From positions 62,001 through 126,000 of the forward strand of contig JADJPO010000002.1 of NCBI GenBank assembly GCA_016713225.1: 64,000 nucleotides of DNA, read 5' to 3'. Of the stretch, positions 52,424 through 60,726 are shown one piece after another. Below the pieces are notes generated by a model that worked only from the letters and a program-made list of their open reading frames with translations, searched no databases and was not told the DNA's origin. This stretch comes from Kineosporiaceae bacterium (GTDB lineage: Bacteria > Actinomycetota > Actinomycetes > Actinomycetales > Kineosporiaceae). Positions within the stretch are counted from its first letter, which is position 1, and each line of letters begins with the position of its first letter. The translations under genes were made by a program, and so were the position numbers.

Positions 52424-53287
52424 TTGAGTCAGCTGCGTGAGTACCGCCGGATCCTGCTGGACGGCAATGCCGTGGACGTCGTCCGGGACGGCGAGTCGCT
52501 GCGGGCCGGTGACGGTCGCGAGGTGGCGATCGCGGACGCCGTCCACCTGCCGCCGGTGACGCCGTCCAAGATCGTCTGTGTGCACCTGAACTACATCTCC
52601 CGGGTGACCGAGATGATGACGTCGCTGCCGCCGGCGCCGACCTACTTCCACAAGCCGGTCTCGGCGCTCAACGCGCACGAGAGCGCCGTCGTCCGGCCCG
52701 AGGGCTGCACGTGGCTCAACTACGAGGGCGAGATCGTCATCGTGATCGGGCGCACCTGCCGCAACATCTCCCCGGCCGAGGCGGGCGACTACATCCGCGG
52801 CTACACGGTCGGCAACGACTACGGCCTGCACGACTTCCGCGACACCGACTCCGGCTCGATGCTGCGGGTCAAGGGCGCCGACACCCTGGCGCCGGTCGGC
52901 CCCGGCATCGTCGAGGGCTGGGACTTCCGCGGCAAGGGCATCCAGACCCGGGTCAACGGGGTGGTGAAGCAGGACGGCACCACCGACGAGATGGAGTGGG
53001 ACATGCACTACCTCGTCGCCGACATCGCCCGCACCATCACGCTGCAGCCCGGCGACCTGCTGTTCAGCGGCACCCCGGCGATCTCGCGCACGGTCTACCC
53101 CGGCGACGTGGTCGAGGTGGAGGTCGAGGGCCTGGGCACCCTGCGCAACCACATCATCACCGGCCCGACGCCGATCCGCACCGACGTCGGCGCCCAGCCG
53201 ACCGAGAGCGAAGAGGTGCTCTCGACCGCGCAGGGCGGCGACTGGGAGTTCCGCGGCATCCGCAAGCCCAAGCCCCCGGCGCACTGA
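52424..53287 (+). CDS. Fumarylacetoacetate hydrolase family protein, HpaG-like
   Basis: A 287-residue FAH-fold enzyme. Metal ligands are in L-N-Y-E-G-E-I-V-I-V-I-G (Glu-x-Glu) and R-G-Y-T-V-G-N-D-Y-G (Asp). The N-terminal CVHLNYISR and C-terminal LQPGDLLFSGTPA are typical of the isomerase/decarboxylase HpaG of 4-hydroxyphenylacetate degradation. It would act on the dicarboxylate formed by ring opening and aldehyde oxidation. The start is TTG 52424 with AAGGAG eight bases before it. It lies between the ring-cleavage gene and the C26 fusion gene. Confidence 0.86.
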   Translation: MSQLREYRRILLDGNAVDVVRDGESLRAGDGREVAIADAVHLPPVTPSKIVCVHLNYISRVTEMMTSLPPAPTYFHKPVSALNAHESAVVRPEGCTWLNYEGEIVIVIGRTCRNISPAEAGDYIRGYTVGNDYGLHDFRDTDSGSMLRVKGADTLAPVGPGIVEGWDFRGKGIQTRVNGVVKQDGTTDEMEWDMHYLVADIARTITLQPGDLLFSGTPAISRTVYPGDVVEVEVEGLGTLRNHIITGPTPIRTDVGAQPTESEEVLSTAQGGDWEFRGIRKPKPPAH

Positions 53288-54565
53288 GTGCTCCGGCTGC
53301 GCCGGGCGGTGCTGGACGACGTCCCGCTGCTCACCGACTGGAACCGCCAACCGCACGTGCTCGCCGCGCTGAACAACGACGAGCCCTATGACTGGACGGT
53401 GGAGCTCACCGAGGCCGATGCGTTCACCGAGCACGTGATCGCCGAGGACGACGGCCGCCCGGTCGGTTACCTGGCGATCATCGACCCGGCGCGTGAGCAC
53501 ACCCACTACTGGGGTGAGGTCGAGCCCGACCAACGGGCGCTCGACATCTGGATCGGCGAACCGGCGGACCTGGGCCGAGGGCTGGGCACACAGATGATGC
53601 GCTCGGCGCTGGCGCGGTGCTTCGCCGCGCCCGAGGTGACCGGGGTGCTGCTGGATCCGCTGACCGTCAATGTCGACGCCCGCCGGTTCTACGCCCGGCT
53701 CGGCTTCGTCGAGATCGGACCGCGCCGGTTCGGCGAGGATGACTGCACGGTGTACCGAATCGACCGGACGACCTGGGAGCATCGCGCGGACGCCGCCAAG
53801 GTCGAGGCCGGCGCCTGGTCGGGTGCGCGCCGTCCGGTGATCGCCATTCCGGCTCGGTTCTCGCAGTCGGCCGCGGCACTGCGTTACCGCGCGGAGGTCG
53901 GCGCCGAGGCGCTGATCACGGCGGTGTTCGCGGCCGGGGGAGAACCGGTACTGATCCATCCGCATGCCCCGGGCGGCCGGGTCGACCACGGCGCGGTGCG
54001 CGAGCGGATCGCGAGGGCGGACGGCGTCCTGCTACCCGGTGGTGGGGACCTGTCGGCCCGGTGGTACGGCGCCGGCGAGCACGATCGGCTCTACGACGTC
54101 GACGAGGAACAGGACGCCTTCGACCTGGCGCTGGCCCGGGTCTGCCTGAACGACGGCATCCCGCTGCTGGCGATCTGCCGTGGTCTGCAGGTGGTCACCG
54201 TGGCCCTCGGTGGCACGCTGGTACAACACCTGGGAGATCTTCCGGACGCGGCCAGGGCCGATCACCGTCACCACGTGCACACGGTGGACGTCGAGGCGGA
54301 TTCCGTTCTGGCCGAAGTGGTCCCGAATCAGCGGATCGAGATCTCGTGCTACCACCACCAGTGTGTCGACGCCCCCGGCGAGGGCATGGTGGTGATCGCC
54401 CGGGCCGAGGACGGCATCCCCGAGGCGTACGCGCTGCCCGCGGCGTCCGGCTGGTTCCTGGGCGTCCAGTGGCACCCCGAGGACACCGCACGCGAGAACC
54501 CTGACCAGGCGGCGATCTTCGCCGCGCACGTGCGCGCCGCAGCGGCCCGCGGCGTCCGGGCGTGA
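53288..54565 (+). CDS. GNAT acetyltransferase fused to peptidase C26 (gamma-glutamyl hydrolase)
   Basis: A 425-residue two-domain protein. Residues 1-165 are a GNAT domain of the AacA4/RimJ kind (WIGEPADLGRGLGTQMMRSAL, then NVDARRFYARLGF). Residues 180-425 are a PuuD-like class I amidotransferase of family C26: LLPGGGDLSARWYG, nucleophile Cys in A-I-C-R-G-L-Q, and catalytic V-Q-W-H-P-E. C26 enzymes cut gamma-glutamyl amides of amines, such as gamma-glutamyl-GABA. The acetyltransferase half may modify the freed amine. The GTG start follows the FAH stop with no gap, so the genes are coupled. I know of no characterised protein with this fusion. Confidence 0.85.
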   Translation: MLRLRRAVLDDVPLLTDWNRQPHVLAALNNDEPYDWTVELTEADAFTEHVIAEDDGRPVGYLAIIDPAREHTHYWGEVEPDQRALDIWIGEPADLGRGLGTQMMRSALARCFAAPEVTGVLLDPLTVNVDARRFYARLGFVEIGPRRFGEDDCTVYRIDRTTWEHRADAAKVEAGAWSGARRPVIAIPARFSQSAAALRYRAEVGAEALITAVFAAGGEPVLIHPHAPGGRVDHGAVRERIARADGVLLPGGGDLSARWYGAGEHDRLYDVDEEQDAFDLALARVCLNDGIPLLAICRGLQVVTVALGGTLVQHLGDLPDAARADHRHHVHTVDVEADSVLAEVVPNQRIEISCYHHQCVDAPGEGMVVIARAEDGIPEAYALPAASGWFLGVQWHPEDTARENPDQAAIFAAHVRAAAARGVRA

Positions 54566-54652
54566 TGCGCCGCGGCCACTCTCGTCGTCCGGCTCGGCCC
54601 GGTCGGCGCACCGCCGCACAATTCGTTGGACGCGGCTGAGAGACTGCACCTC

Positions 54653-55870
54653 ATGCGCCGCATCATTCAGAGCAAGAAGCTGCAGCATGTTCGCTACGAC
54701 GTCCGTGGTCCGATCCTGGTCGAGGCGCAGCGACTCGAGGCCGAGGGCCACAAGATCCTCAAGCTGAACATCGGCAACACGGCACCGTTCGGGTTCCAGG
54801 CGCCCGAGGCGATCGTGGCCGACATGATCCACCACCTGCCCGACGCGCAGGGTTACGTCGATTCCCGCGGCATCTACTCGGCGCGCACCGCGGTGGCGCA
54901 GTACTACCAGTCGCACGGGCTCACCGAGACCTCGGTGGACGACGTCTTCGTCGGCAACGGGGTCAGCGAGCTGATCACCATGGTGCTGCAGGCGTTCCTG
55001 GACGACGGCAACGAGATCCTGGTGCCGGCACCGGATTACCCCCTGTGGACCGGGGCGGTCTCGCTGTCCGGCGGGACACCGGTGCACTACCGGTGTGACG
55101 AGACGAACGGCTGGAATCCCGACCTGGCCGACATCGAATCGAAGATCACCGAGAACACGCATGCCCTGGTGATCATCAATCCGAACAACCCGACCGGCGC
55201 GGTGTACAGCGAGGCCACGGTGCGGGCGCTGGTCGACATCGCCCGCCGCCACGACCTGGTGATCATGGCCGACGAGATCTACGAGAAGATCCTGTTCGAC
55301 GACGCGGTGCACCACCATGCGGCGACCTTCGCCGGCGATGACGTCCTCTGCCTGACCTTCTCGGGGCTGTCGAAGGCCTACCGGGTCTGCGGCTATCGCT
55401 CCGGCTGGGTGATGATCTCGGGGCCGAAGCACCTGGCCGAGGACTTCCTCGAGGGTCTGACCCTGCTGTCCAACATGCGGATGTGCTCCAACGTGCCGGC
55501 GCAGCACGCGATCCAGACCGCGCTCGGCGGCTACCAGTCGATCAACGAGCTGATCGTGCCGGGCGGGCGGTTCTACGAGCAGTCGAAGCTGGCCTCGCGG
55601 ATGCTCAACGAGATCCCCGGGGTCTCGTGCGTCGAGCCGATGGGCGCGCTGTACTGCTTCCCGCGGCTCGACCCGGACGTGTACCCGATCAAGGACGACG
55701 AGGCGTTCGTCATCGACCTGCTGCGGGCCAAGAAGCTGCTGGTCACCCACGGCACCGGCTTCAACTGGTTCGACCCCGACCACTTCCGCCTGGTGACCCT
55801 GCCGGACGTGACGGTGCTCACCGAGGCCATCGAGCGGATCGCCGACTATCTCGAGACACTGCGCGCCTGA
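54653..55870 (+). CDS. alaA: Pyridoxal-phosphate aminotransferase, AlaA-like
   Basis: A 405-residue class I aminotransferase very like E. coli AlaA (glutamate-pyruvate aminotransferase): the opening Q-H-V-R-Y-D-V-R-G-P-I-L, KLNIGNTAPFGF, YVDSRGIYSAR, VPAPDYPLWT, INPNNPTGAVYS, the PLP lysine in S-G-L-S-K-A-Y-R and VPAQHAIQTALGGYQSI. It makes alanine from pyruvate and glutamate; in this cluster it could serve amino-group removal from an aromatic amino acid. ATG 54653 aligns with the family start; an upstream in-frame codon adds only nine residues. Confidence 0.9.
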   Translation: MRRIIQSKKLQHVRYDVRGPILVEAQRLEAEGHKILKLNIGNTAPFGFQAPEAIVADMIHHLPDAQGYVDSRGIYSARTAVAQYYQSHGLTETSVDDVFVGNGVSELITMVLQAFLDDGNEILVPAPDYPLWTGAVSLSGGTPVHYRCDETNGWNPDLADIESKITENTHALVIINPNNPTGAVYSEATVRALVDIARRHDLVIMADEIYEKILFDDAVHHHAATFAGDDVLCLTFSGLSKAYRVCGYRSGWVMISGPKHLAEDFLEGLTLLSNMRMCSNVPAQHAIQTALGGYQSINELIVPGGRFYEQSKLASRMLNEIPGVSCVEPMGALYCFPRLDPDVYPIKDDEAFVIDLLRAKKLLVTHGTGFNWFDPDHFRLVTLPDVTVLTEAIERIADYLETLRA

Positions 55871-55894
55871 CCGTCTCGACCGAGTGCCCGCCCC

Positions 55895-57247
55895 TCAGGT
55901 CCGCCGCTGCAGTCCGCGATAGACCTCGACCGGGACGCCGTACTGCCAGGCGGCAGCCTCCACCGGGTCGGTGATCGAGGCCGGAACCAGTTCGGCGTAG
56001 TGGCGCGGGGCGCCCGAGCGGTCGGGGCTGCCGTTGCGCATCACGAGCAGGTGCCCGTCGACGTCCGGGATCGCGTACAGCCGCAGTGTGGCCGAGGGGT
56101 TGCCCGGGTCGGGTGCCTCGGCGATCGGGGTGAAGCCACCGCGCGTGAGGTAGTTCTGCCAGCCCAGGCGTTCGATCGCGAAGCGTCGGATCTCACTGTT
56201 GCCCAGGGCATGGATCTCGCGAACCGAGAGTTCACCGCGCACGAGCTCGCCCGAGACCTCGGTGCCGTGGAAGAAGTACTGGGCATCACCGGTGGGCCAC
56301 ACGATCGCCGGCCCATCCTCACCATGCAGGATGAGCTCTTCCCGCCAATCCGTCCCCCGTTCGAACCGCATCGTGGTGGGCGGTTCGAGCACGAGCGTGA
56401 GGTAGCGGAACACGGCGACGACGTAGGTCTTGCGCAGCGCATGCGCCGCCTCGAGCAGGCGTCGGGTCGGCTCGTTCGGCACCAGGTCACCGCAGGCCAC
56501 GAACCAGGCCAGCTCGGTCATCGCCATGGTCCGATCGACGCCGGCTCGGTGATCCCCGTCGGGAGGCACGATGGTCACGTACCGCACACCGTTCCTGAAG
56601 TGCGACCCGTGGTGCGTCAGTGTTCCCCTCGGCACGAGCACCCGTGCGTCCAGGTCGATGCGCCACGTCGGAACATAGGAGCCGAGGTTCGGGTGGACGA
56701 ACCCGACGCGGGTCAAGGGAGCGCCGTTCGCGAACGTCGCCGTTGCCGTGGCGGTCAGACCCGACGCGGGGCCGACCACATCACTGCCGGCCTCTGGCGC
56801 CTGCTCCAGAGCCGCCCACCAGATCGAACCGACGACGACGGCGACGGCGAGGACGAGGATGCGTAACCCCGCGCCGCGGCGCTCGTCGATCAGGATCCCC
56901 ACGGCCAGCAGAGCGGAGGCGAAGAACAGCACCACGCTGAGGAGCTGGCGTCCGCCGCGCAGGATCCGCCGTCGCCGTGACGCCCGGCTCATCCGGGGTA
57001 GGCGCTGCCGGATATCGGCGAACCCGCGGAGCTCGTCCGGTGAGCGAACCCAGACGAGGGGTTCGCCCGGTCGCAGCCGATGGCACGTCCGGAACTGCCG
57101 GACGCCGCGCTCGATCTCGGCCCGGTCGGCGTCCGTCAGGGGATGAGGACCGTCGGCGGGCAGGCCCCAGGCCTCGACCACGACGAGCGCCTGGGCGCGG
57201 CGGAGCGCCTCACGATCGGGGTCAGGGTCGACGGGCTCATCCGACAT
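55895..57247 (-). CDS. DUF6745-like protein with two central membrane segments
   Basis: A 450-residue protein. Residues 1-95 are charged, about 105-150 contain two hydrophobic helices (LLSVVLFFASALLAVGILI and LVLAVAVVVGSIWWAAL), and the C-terminal half has the pattern GDAQYFFHGTEVSGELV, then NSEIRRFAIERLGWQNYL and a final AAWQYGVPVEVYRGLQRRT that I associate with DUF6745 proteins of actinobacteria. Function unknown. It lies four bases after a small gene of a type often found with it, and both break the otherwise catabolic content here. ATG 57247 is chosen because codon bias drops upstream. Confidence 0.65.
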   Translation of the reverse strand: MSDEPVDPDPDREALRRAQALVVVEAWGLPADGPHPLTDADRAEIERGVRQFRTCHRLRPGEPLVWVRSPDELRGFADIRQRLPRMSRASRRRRILRGGRQLLSVVLFFASALLAVGILIDERRGAGLRILVLAVAVVVGSIWWAALEQAPEAGSDVVGPASGLTATATATFANGAPLTRVGFVHPNLGSYVPTWRIDLDARVLVPRGTLTHHGSHFRNGVRYVTIVPPDGDHRAGVDRTMAMTELAWFVACGDLVPNEPTRRLLEAAHALRKTYVVAVFRYLTLVLEPPTTMRFERGTDWREELILHGEDGPAIVWPTGDAQYFFHGTEVSGELVRGELSVREIHALGNSEIRRFAIERLGWQNYLTRGGFTPIAEAPDPGNPSATLRLYAIPDVDGHLLVMRNGSPDRSGAPRHYAELVPASITDPVEAAAWQYGVPVEVYRGLQRRT

Positions 57248-57252
57248 GCGCG

Positions 57253-57738
57253 TCAGTCGGCGACATAGTCGACGTACGGGGCGTCGTCTGCGGTGGTCTC
57301 GGTCTGGATCAGCTCGAATCGCTGCTCGCGCTTGCGCCGGATCACGAAGCGGCCCGGGCCGATGCCGTTGGCGCCGTGCTCGTCGGTGTGGATGAGCAAC
57401 GCCGACTGTCCTGCCGGCACCTGCAGCTGGGCAACCACCAAGGTGTCGTCGTCCGCCGCGGCGCCCGTCGTGGACGGCGCGTGGCGCTGCCATGTGACGT
57501 CCGGACTGTCGAATCCCCGGTGCAGCCAATGCGTGTTGCCGGTGGCCTCGCCGCGGATCAGCTGGACGCCGTCCTCGGGCAGCGGCTGCCACCCCTGCTC
57601 GGGAGCGTTCTCGATCGGCACCACCATGAGATCCCCTTGGGCCTGCGGCCCGGTCAGGATGGGGACGGTGGCGTCCGCGACAAGGTGGTCGGGCACGGTG
57701 ACACCGATCAGGTCCAGTGCGCTGGCGTAGGTGTGCAT
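57253..57738 (-). CDS. Small conserved protein paired with the DUF6745-like gene
   Basis: A 161-residue cytosolic protein with the ordered motifs Q-G-D-L-M-V-V-P-I, I-R-G-E-A-T-G-N-T-H-W-L, L-I-H-T-D-E-H-G-A-N-G-I-G-P-G-R-F-V-I and K-R-E-Q-R-F. These match a small uncharacterised family that I recall beside DUF6745 genes (QGDVL...GExTGHxH...HxEHGxI...QREY). The conserved His and Glu residues suggest a metal site, but no activity is known. The gene pair forms an operon. Confidence 0.6.
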   Translation of the reverse strand: MHTYASALDLIGVTVPDHLVADATVPILTGPQAQGDLMVVPIENAPEQGWQPLPEDGVQLIRGEATGNTHWLHRGFDSPDVTWQRHAPSTTGAAADDDTLVVAQLQVPAGQSALLIHTDEHGANGIGPGRFVIRRKREQRFELIQTETTADDAPYVDYVAD

Positions 57739-57855
57739 GGCACCACTTTCTCGACGAGAGCCCGGGGCGTGTCCGGATGATGATGAACTGTCCCGGCAGG
57801 CGCGGGCAACCGGCCCACCCGGACGTCCTCGAGGTGCCGGTGGGACGTCGAGGGG

Positions 57856-58362
57856 TCAGGAGTCCGACAGGTCCTGGACCCGGGTGGTGACCCGGCGAAG
57901 GTGGGCGGTCAGCTCCGCCAGCGCGCCGTCGTCCAGTGCGGTGACCGTCTCGGCCTCGGCGGCGTTGAAGGCGGGGTAGAGCCGCTCCAGCAGCTCGCGT
58001 CCGGCATCGGTGAGGTCGAGGAACACCAAGCGCCGATCCCCCTCGACCGGACGACGCTGCAGCAGCCCATCCCGCTCCAGGGTCTTGACCACCCCGGTCA
58101 GCGTGGCCTTGGAGATGCTGGCGAGTTCGGCGACCTCACGGGTCTCGAGACCGTGCCAGAGCCACACCGTCCACAGCACCGTGAATCCGCTCCAGGTCAG
58201 GCCGGCGGGCCGTAACACGGTGCGGGTCAAGTGATTTCGGACGGCGTTGGCCGCCCGATGCAGGTTCGAGACCGCCAGCGCCACCGGGAAGTCCAGCGCC
58301 AGGTGTTGCACCTGCTCCGTCATGGCCTGTTCGATCTCGGCCAGGGAGTGCCGTCGGATCAT
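57856..58362 (-). CDS. MarR family regulator, candidate regulator of the catabolic cluster
   Basis: A 168-residue winged-HTH repressor: dimer helix with NLHRAANAVRNHLTRTVL, recognition region ASISKATLTGVVKTLERDGLLQRR and wing E-G-D-R-R-L-V-F-L-D-L. It is a paralogue of the MarR protein at 40.8 kb. Being inside the cluster, 41 bases from the convergence with the decarboxylase-like gene on the same strand, it is the best candidate to bind the five CGTTTG-N4-CGAACG sites. MarR proteins are usually released by aromatic or phenolic ligands. None of the five sites lies directly before its own gene. Confidence 0.88.
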   Translation of the reverse strand: MIRRHSLAEIEQAMTEQVQHLALDFPVALAVSNLHRAANAVRNHLTRTVLRPAGLTWSGFTVLWTVWLWHGLETREVAELASISKATLTGVVKTLERDGLLQRRPVEGDRRLVFLDLTDAGRELLERLYPAFNAAEAETVTALDDGALAELTAHLRRVTTRVQDLSDS

Positions 58363-58402
58363 TGCTCACCATCCGGTGCCGAACTGCCGGTGCTGTCGCT
58401 GG

Positions 58403-59209
58403 CTAGGGCGAAGGGGTCAATCGCTCCAGTGAGGTGCCGCCGTCCCAGACCACCCCGACCTGGCAGTAGTAGCCGCCGATGATCTCGTCGACGCTCAGCC
58501 GGTCGAGTTCCTCGGTGGGGGAGGGGAACAGCCGCACGTCGACGTCCCCGGTCCAGGCCTGGCCCCGCTCGAACGCGGCCCCGGACGACGAGATCAGCTC
58601 GGCGAACGCGTCCGGCTCACCGCGACCGATGCCCGGGTAGATCCGGTGGTGGGCCATCGGGTGGCCGTTGACGAACCCGTTGGTCTGGCTCGGCTCGCGC
58701 AGCGTCACCACGGCTTCGGCCAGGCGTCGGTCGCCGGCAGCCAGGGTGGCCCCGAACATCCCACCCGGGCCGATCTGCGGCGCGCCCTGGGCGAACGGGT
58801 GCGGCCGTGTCTGCCACATCGAGCCCAGCTTCTTGGGATAGCCCTGGTGGATGCCGCGGGCGATGGCGAAGTCCTTGTCGACCCAGATGTAGACGCATCG
58901 CGAGTACGTCGTCCCGCGGTAGGAGCAGCGGACGACGACGAACGCCTCCTTGTACTGGGCGCGCACCGGGTCGAGCAGTTCGGCGCGCGAGGTCGAACAC
59001 GACTGCCAGTCGGCCCAGATCAGCGCGACCGCGCCGGGGTCCTCCTCGGCGAGCTCGAGCGGGGCCGGCAGCAACTCGGCGACCCGCGCCGGGTCGGTGC
59101 GGTACTCCACGGTGAGCAGGTCGCCGGAGTAGAACCAGGGTGGCGAGGGGATGACGCCGGAATTGCCCTGGGCTGTGCGAGGGTAGAAGAACCCCTTCAC
59201 ATCGGTCAT
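58403..59209 (-). CDS. Acetoacetate decarboxylase family protein
   Basis: A 268-residue protein of the ADC superfamily: PPWFYSGDLLTVEYRTDP at the start, an E-A-F-V-V-V-R-C-S-Y central strand, and Q-G-Y-P-K-K-L-G, the segment that contains the Schiff-base lysine in true acetoacetate decarboxylase. It may decarboxylate or hydrate a 2- or 3-oxo acid in the pathway. GGAGG stands directly before ATG 59209, so the longer upstream reading is rejected. It is divergent from the GS-like gene, with two cluster operators between. Confidence 0.85.
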   Translation of the reverse strand: MTDVKGFFYPRTAQGNSGVIPSPPWFYSGDLLTVEYRTDPARVAELLPAPLELAEEDPGAVALIWADWQSCSTSRAELLDPVRAQYKEAFVVVRCSYRGTTYSRCVYIWVDKDFAIARGIHQGYPKKLGSMWQTRPHPFAQGAPQIGPGGMFGATLAAGDRRLAEAVVTLREPSQTNGFVNGHPMAHHRIYPGIGRGEPDAFAELISSSGAAFERGQAWTGDVDVRLFPSPTEELDRLSVDEIIGGYYCQVGVVWDGGTSLERLTPSP

Positions 59210-59235
59210 CGGTCCTCCGGGTGTCCAGGCTCTGC

Positions 59236-59259
59236 GAGTCGTTAGGTTCCGTACGATAA
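59236..59259. promoter_or_regulatory. Cluster operator E
   Basis: GAGTCGTTAG-GTTC-CGTACGATAA, the most divergent of the five sites but with the same six-four-six core spacing (CGTTAG, 4 bases, CGTACG). Read leftward it contains TATCGT as a -10 box, 27-50 bases before the decarboxylase-like start. Confidence 0.5.
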
Positions 59260-59286
59260 TCGCTCGGTCGGTCACAGGGGAACCTC

Positions 59287-59315
59287 TTGTCGCCGTCGTG
59301 AGGGACGGATATTGT
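59287..59315 (+). promoter_or_regulatory. Predicted promoter of the GS-like/P450 operon
   Basis: TTGTCG (59287-59292), 17 bases, TATTGT (59310-59315). As at the other cluster promoters the -10 box is inside the left arm of an operator (site D). Confidence 0.6.
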
Positions 59316-59332
59316 TCGTGCCCAAACGAATG
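59309..59332. promoter_or_regulatory. Cluster operator D
   Basis: ATATTGTTCG-TGCC-CAAACGAATG. The complementary strand reads CATTCGTTTG-GGCA-CGAACAATAT, matching sites A-C. It ends beside the GGAGG ribosome site of the GS-like gene. Confidence 0.65.
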
Positions 59333-59342
59333 GAGGTGTGGC

Positions 59343-60695
59343 GTGGCTCACGTCGATGAAAGTGCTCTGCAGGCCGCTGCGGACCGGTGTGCCGAACAGG
59401 GCATCGACGTCATCCGGCTCGGATATGCCGACCTGATCGGCACCGACCGTGGCCGTGACCTGTTGGTCAACCGCTTCGCGCGGACGGCCGGGCACGGCGT
59501 GGCGTTCTGCCGCTCGGTCTACGGCACCACGCCGATGGGTGACGTCGTCGACATCGAGGGCGGTCTGGCCGCCGGTCTGCCCGACATCGTGGCCGTGCCG
59601 GATGTCACGACGATGCAGCCGATCCCGTGGGAGCAGGGCGTCGCGCACTGCATCGCCGACCTGTACAACCCCGACGGGTCCCCGTCCGACGAATCACCGC
59701 GGCAGGTGCTGCGCCGGGTGGTGGGCAAGTTCGCCGAGCTCGGCATGAAGCCCGTCGCCGGCCCGGAGCTGGAGTTCTACCTGCTGCAGGAATCGACCCG
59801 TACCCCCACCGGCTGGGAGCGCTACGGCGAGTCCCCGGGCAACGTGTACGTCTCCGGCCTGAAGGGCGACCCGGAGAATGTCCTGCTGAACGCGCTGCGC
59901 CAGCTCGGGGCCTACGGCATCGACGTCGTCGCCGCCAACCACGAGTTCTCCTCCGGCCAGTTCGAGATCAACCTGTGGCACTCCGAGGCGCTCGATGCCG
60001 CCGACCGGGCGCACCGGTTCAAGGCCGCCGTCAAGGAGCTCGCCCGTTCGGTGGGCAAGCTGGCCACGTTCATGCCCAAGCCGTTCAACGACGAAGGTGG
60101 CTCGGGCTTCCACATCCACTTCTCCACCTGGTCGGACGACGGCACCCCGCTGTTCGACGACCCGAAGGGCGAGCACGGCCTGTCCGACGTCGCCCGGTGG
60201 GCCATCGGTGGCGTGCTGCAGCACGCAGCTGCCCTGGCGGCGGTGAGCAACCCGACCATCAACTCCTACAAGCGGTTCGGGCCCGACACCCTGGCGCCCT
60301 GGCTGATCGACTGGGGTCTGGACAACCGCTCCGCGATGGTGCGCATCCCGCCCGAGCGCGGCAGCGCCGCCCGGCTGGAGCTTCGTCTGGGCGACTCCAG
60401 CGCCAATCCCTACCTGGCCATCGGTGCGTTGCTGGCCGGGGCCTACGTCGGCATCCGCGACAAGATCGAGCCGCCGGCGCCGCTGGAGGGGTACGGCTAC
60501 AACCCCGAGATCTCGCCCAAGCTGCCGAGCGACCTGGGTCAGGCCCTGGATGCCCTCGAGGCGGATGCCGAGATCACCGAGGTGCTGGGCGAGGCGTTCG
60601 TGAAGACCTTCCTGGCCTACAAGCGCAACGAGATCGAGCGTTTCTCCCAGTGGATCACCGACTGGGAGTTCCGCGAGTACACGTACCACATCTGA
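59343..60695 (+). CDS. Glutamine-synthetase-like gamma-glutamyl ligase
   Basis: A 450-residue GS-fold enzyme. The beta-grasp domain begins with GIDVIRLGYADLIGTDRGRDL, and the catalytic domain has the metal-site Glu residues in A-G-P-E-L-E-F-Y, the strand around G-Q-F-E-I-N-L, the nucleotide-binding F-H-I-H-F-S and the Arg/Glu stretch RIPPERGSAARLELRLGD. The segments around the ammonium site differ from true GlnA, as in gamma-glutamylpolyamine, isopropylamide or anilide synthetases. It probably joins glutamate to an amine with ATP. GTG 59343 has GGAGG six bases before it, so the in-frame upstream extension is rejected. Confidence 0.87.
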   Translation: MAHVDESALQAAADRCAEQGIDVIRLGYADLIGTDRGRDLLVNRFARTAGHGVAFCRSVYGTTPMGDVVDIEGGLAAGLPDIVAVPDVTTMQPIPWEQGVAHCIADLYNPDGSPSDESPRQVLRRVVGKFAELGMKPVAGPELEFYLLQESTRTPTGWERYGESPGNVYVSGLKGDPENVLLNALRQLGAYGIDVVAANHEFSSGQFEINLWHSEALDAADRAHRFKAAVKELARSVGKLATFMPKPFNDEGGSGFHIHFSTWSDDGTPLFDDPKGEHGLSDVARWAIGGVLQHAAALAAVSNPTINSYKRFGPDTLAPWLIDWGLDNRSAMVRIPPERGSAARLELRLGDSSANPYLAIGALLAGAYVGIRDKIEPPAPLEGYGYNPEISPKLPSDLGQALDALEADAEITEVLGEAFVKTFLAYKRNEIERFSQWITDWEFREYTYHI

Positions 60696-60726
60696 GTTCG
60701 ACCGCCCCGCGAGCGAAGGAGCTGCA

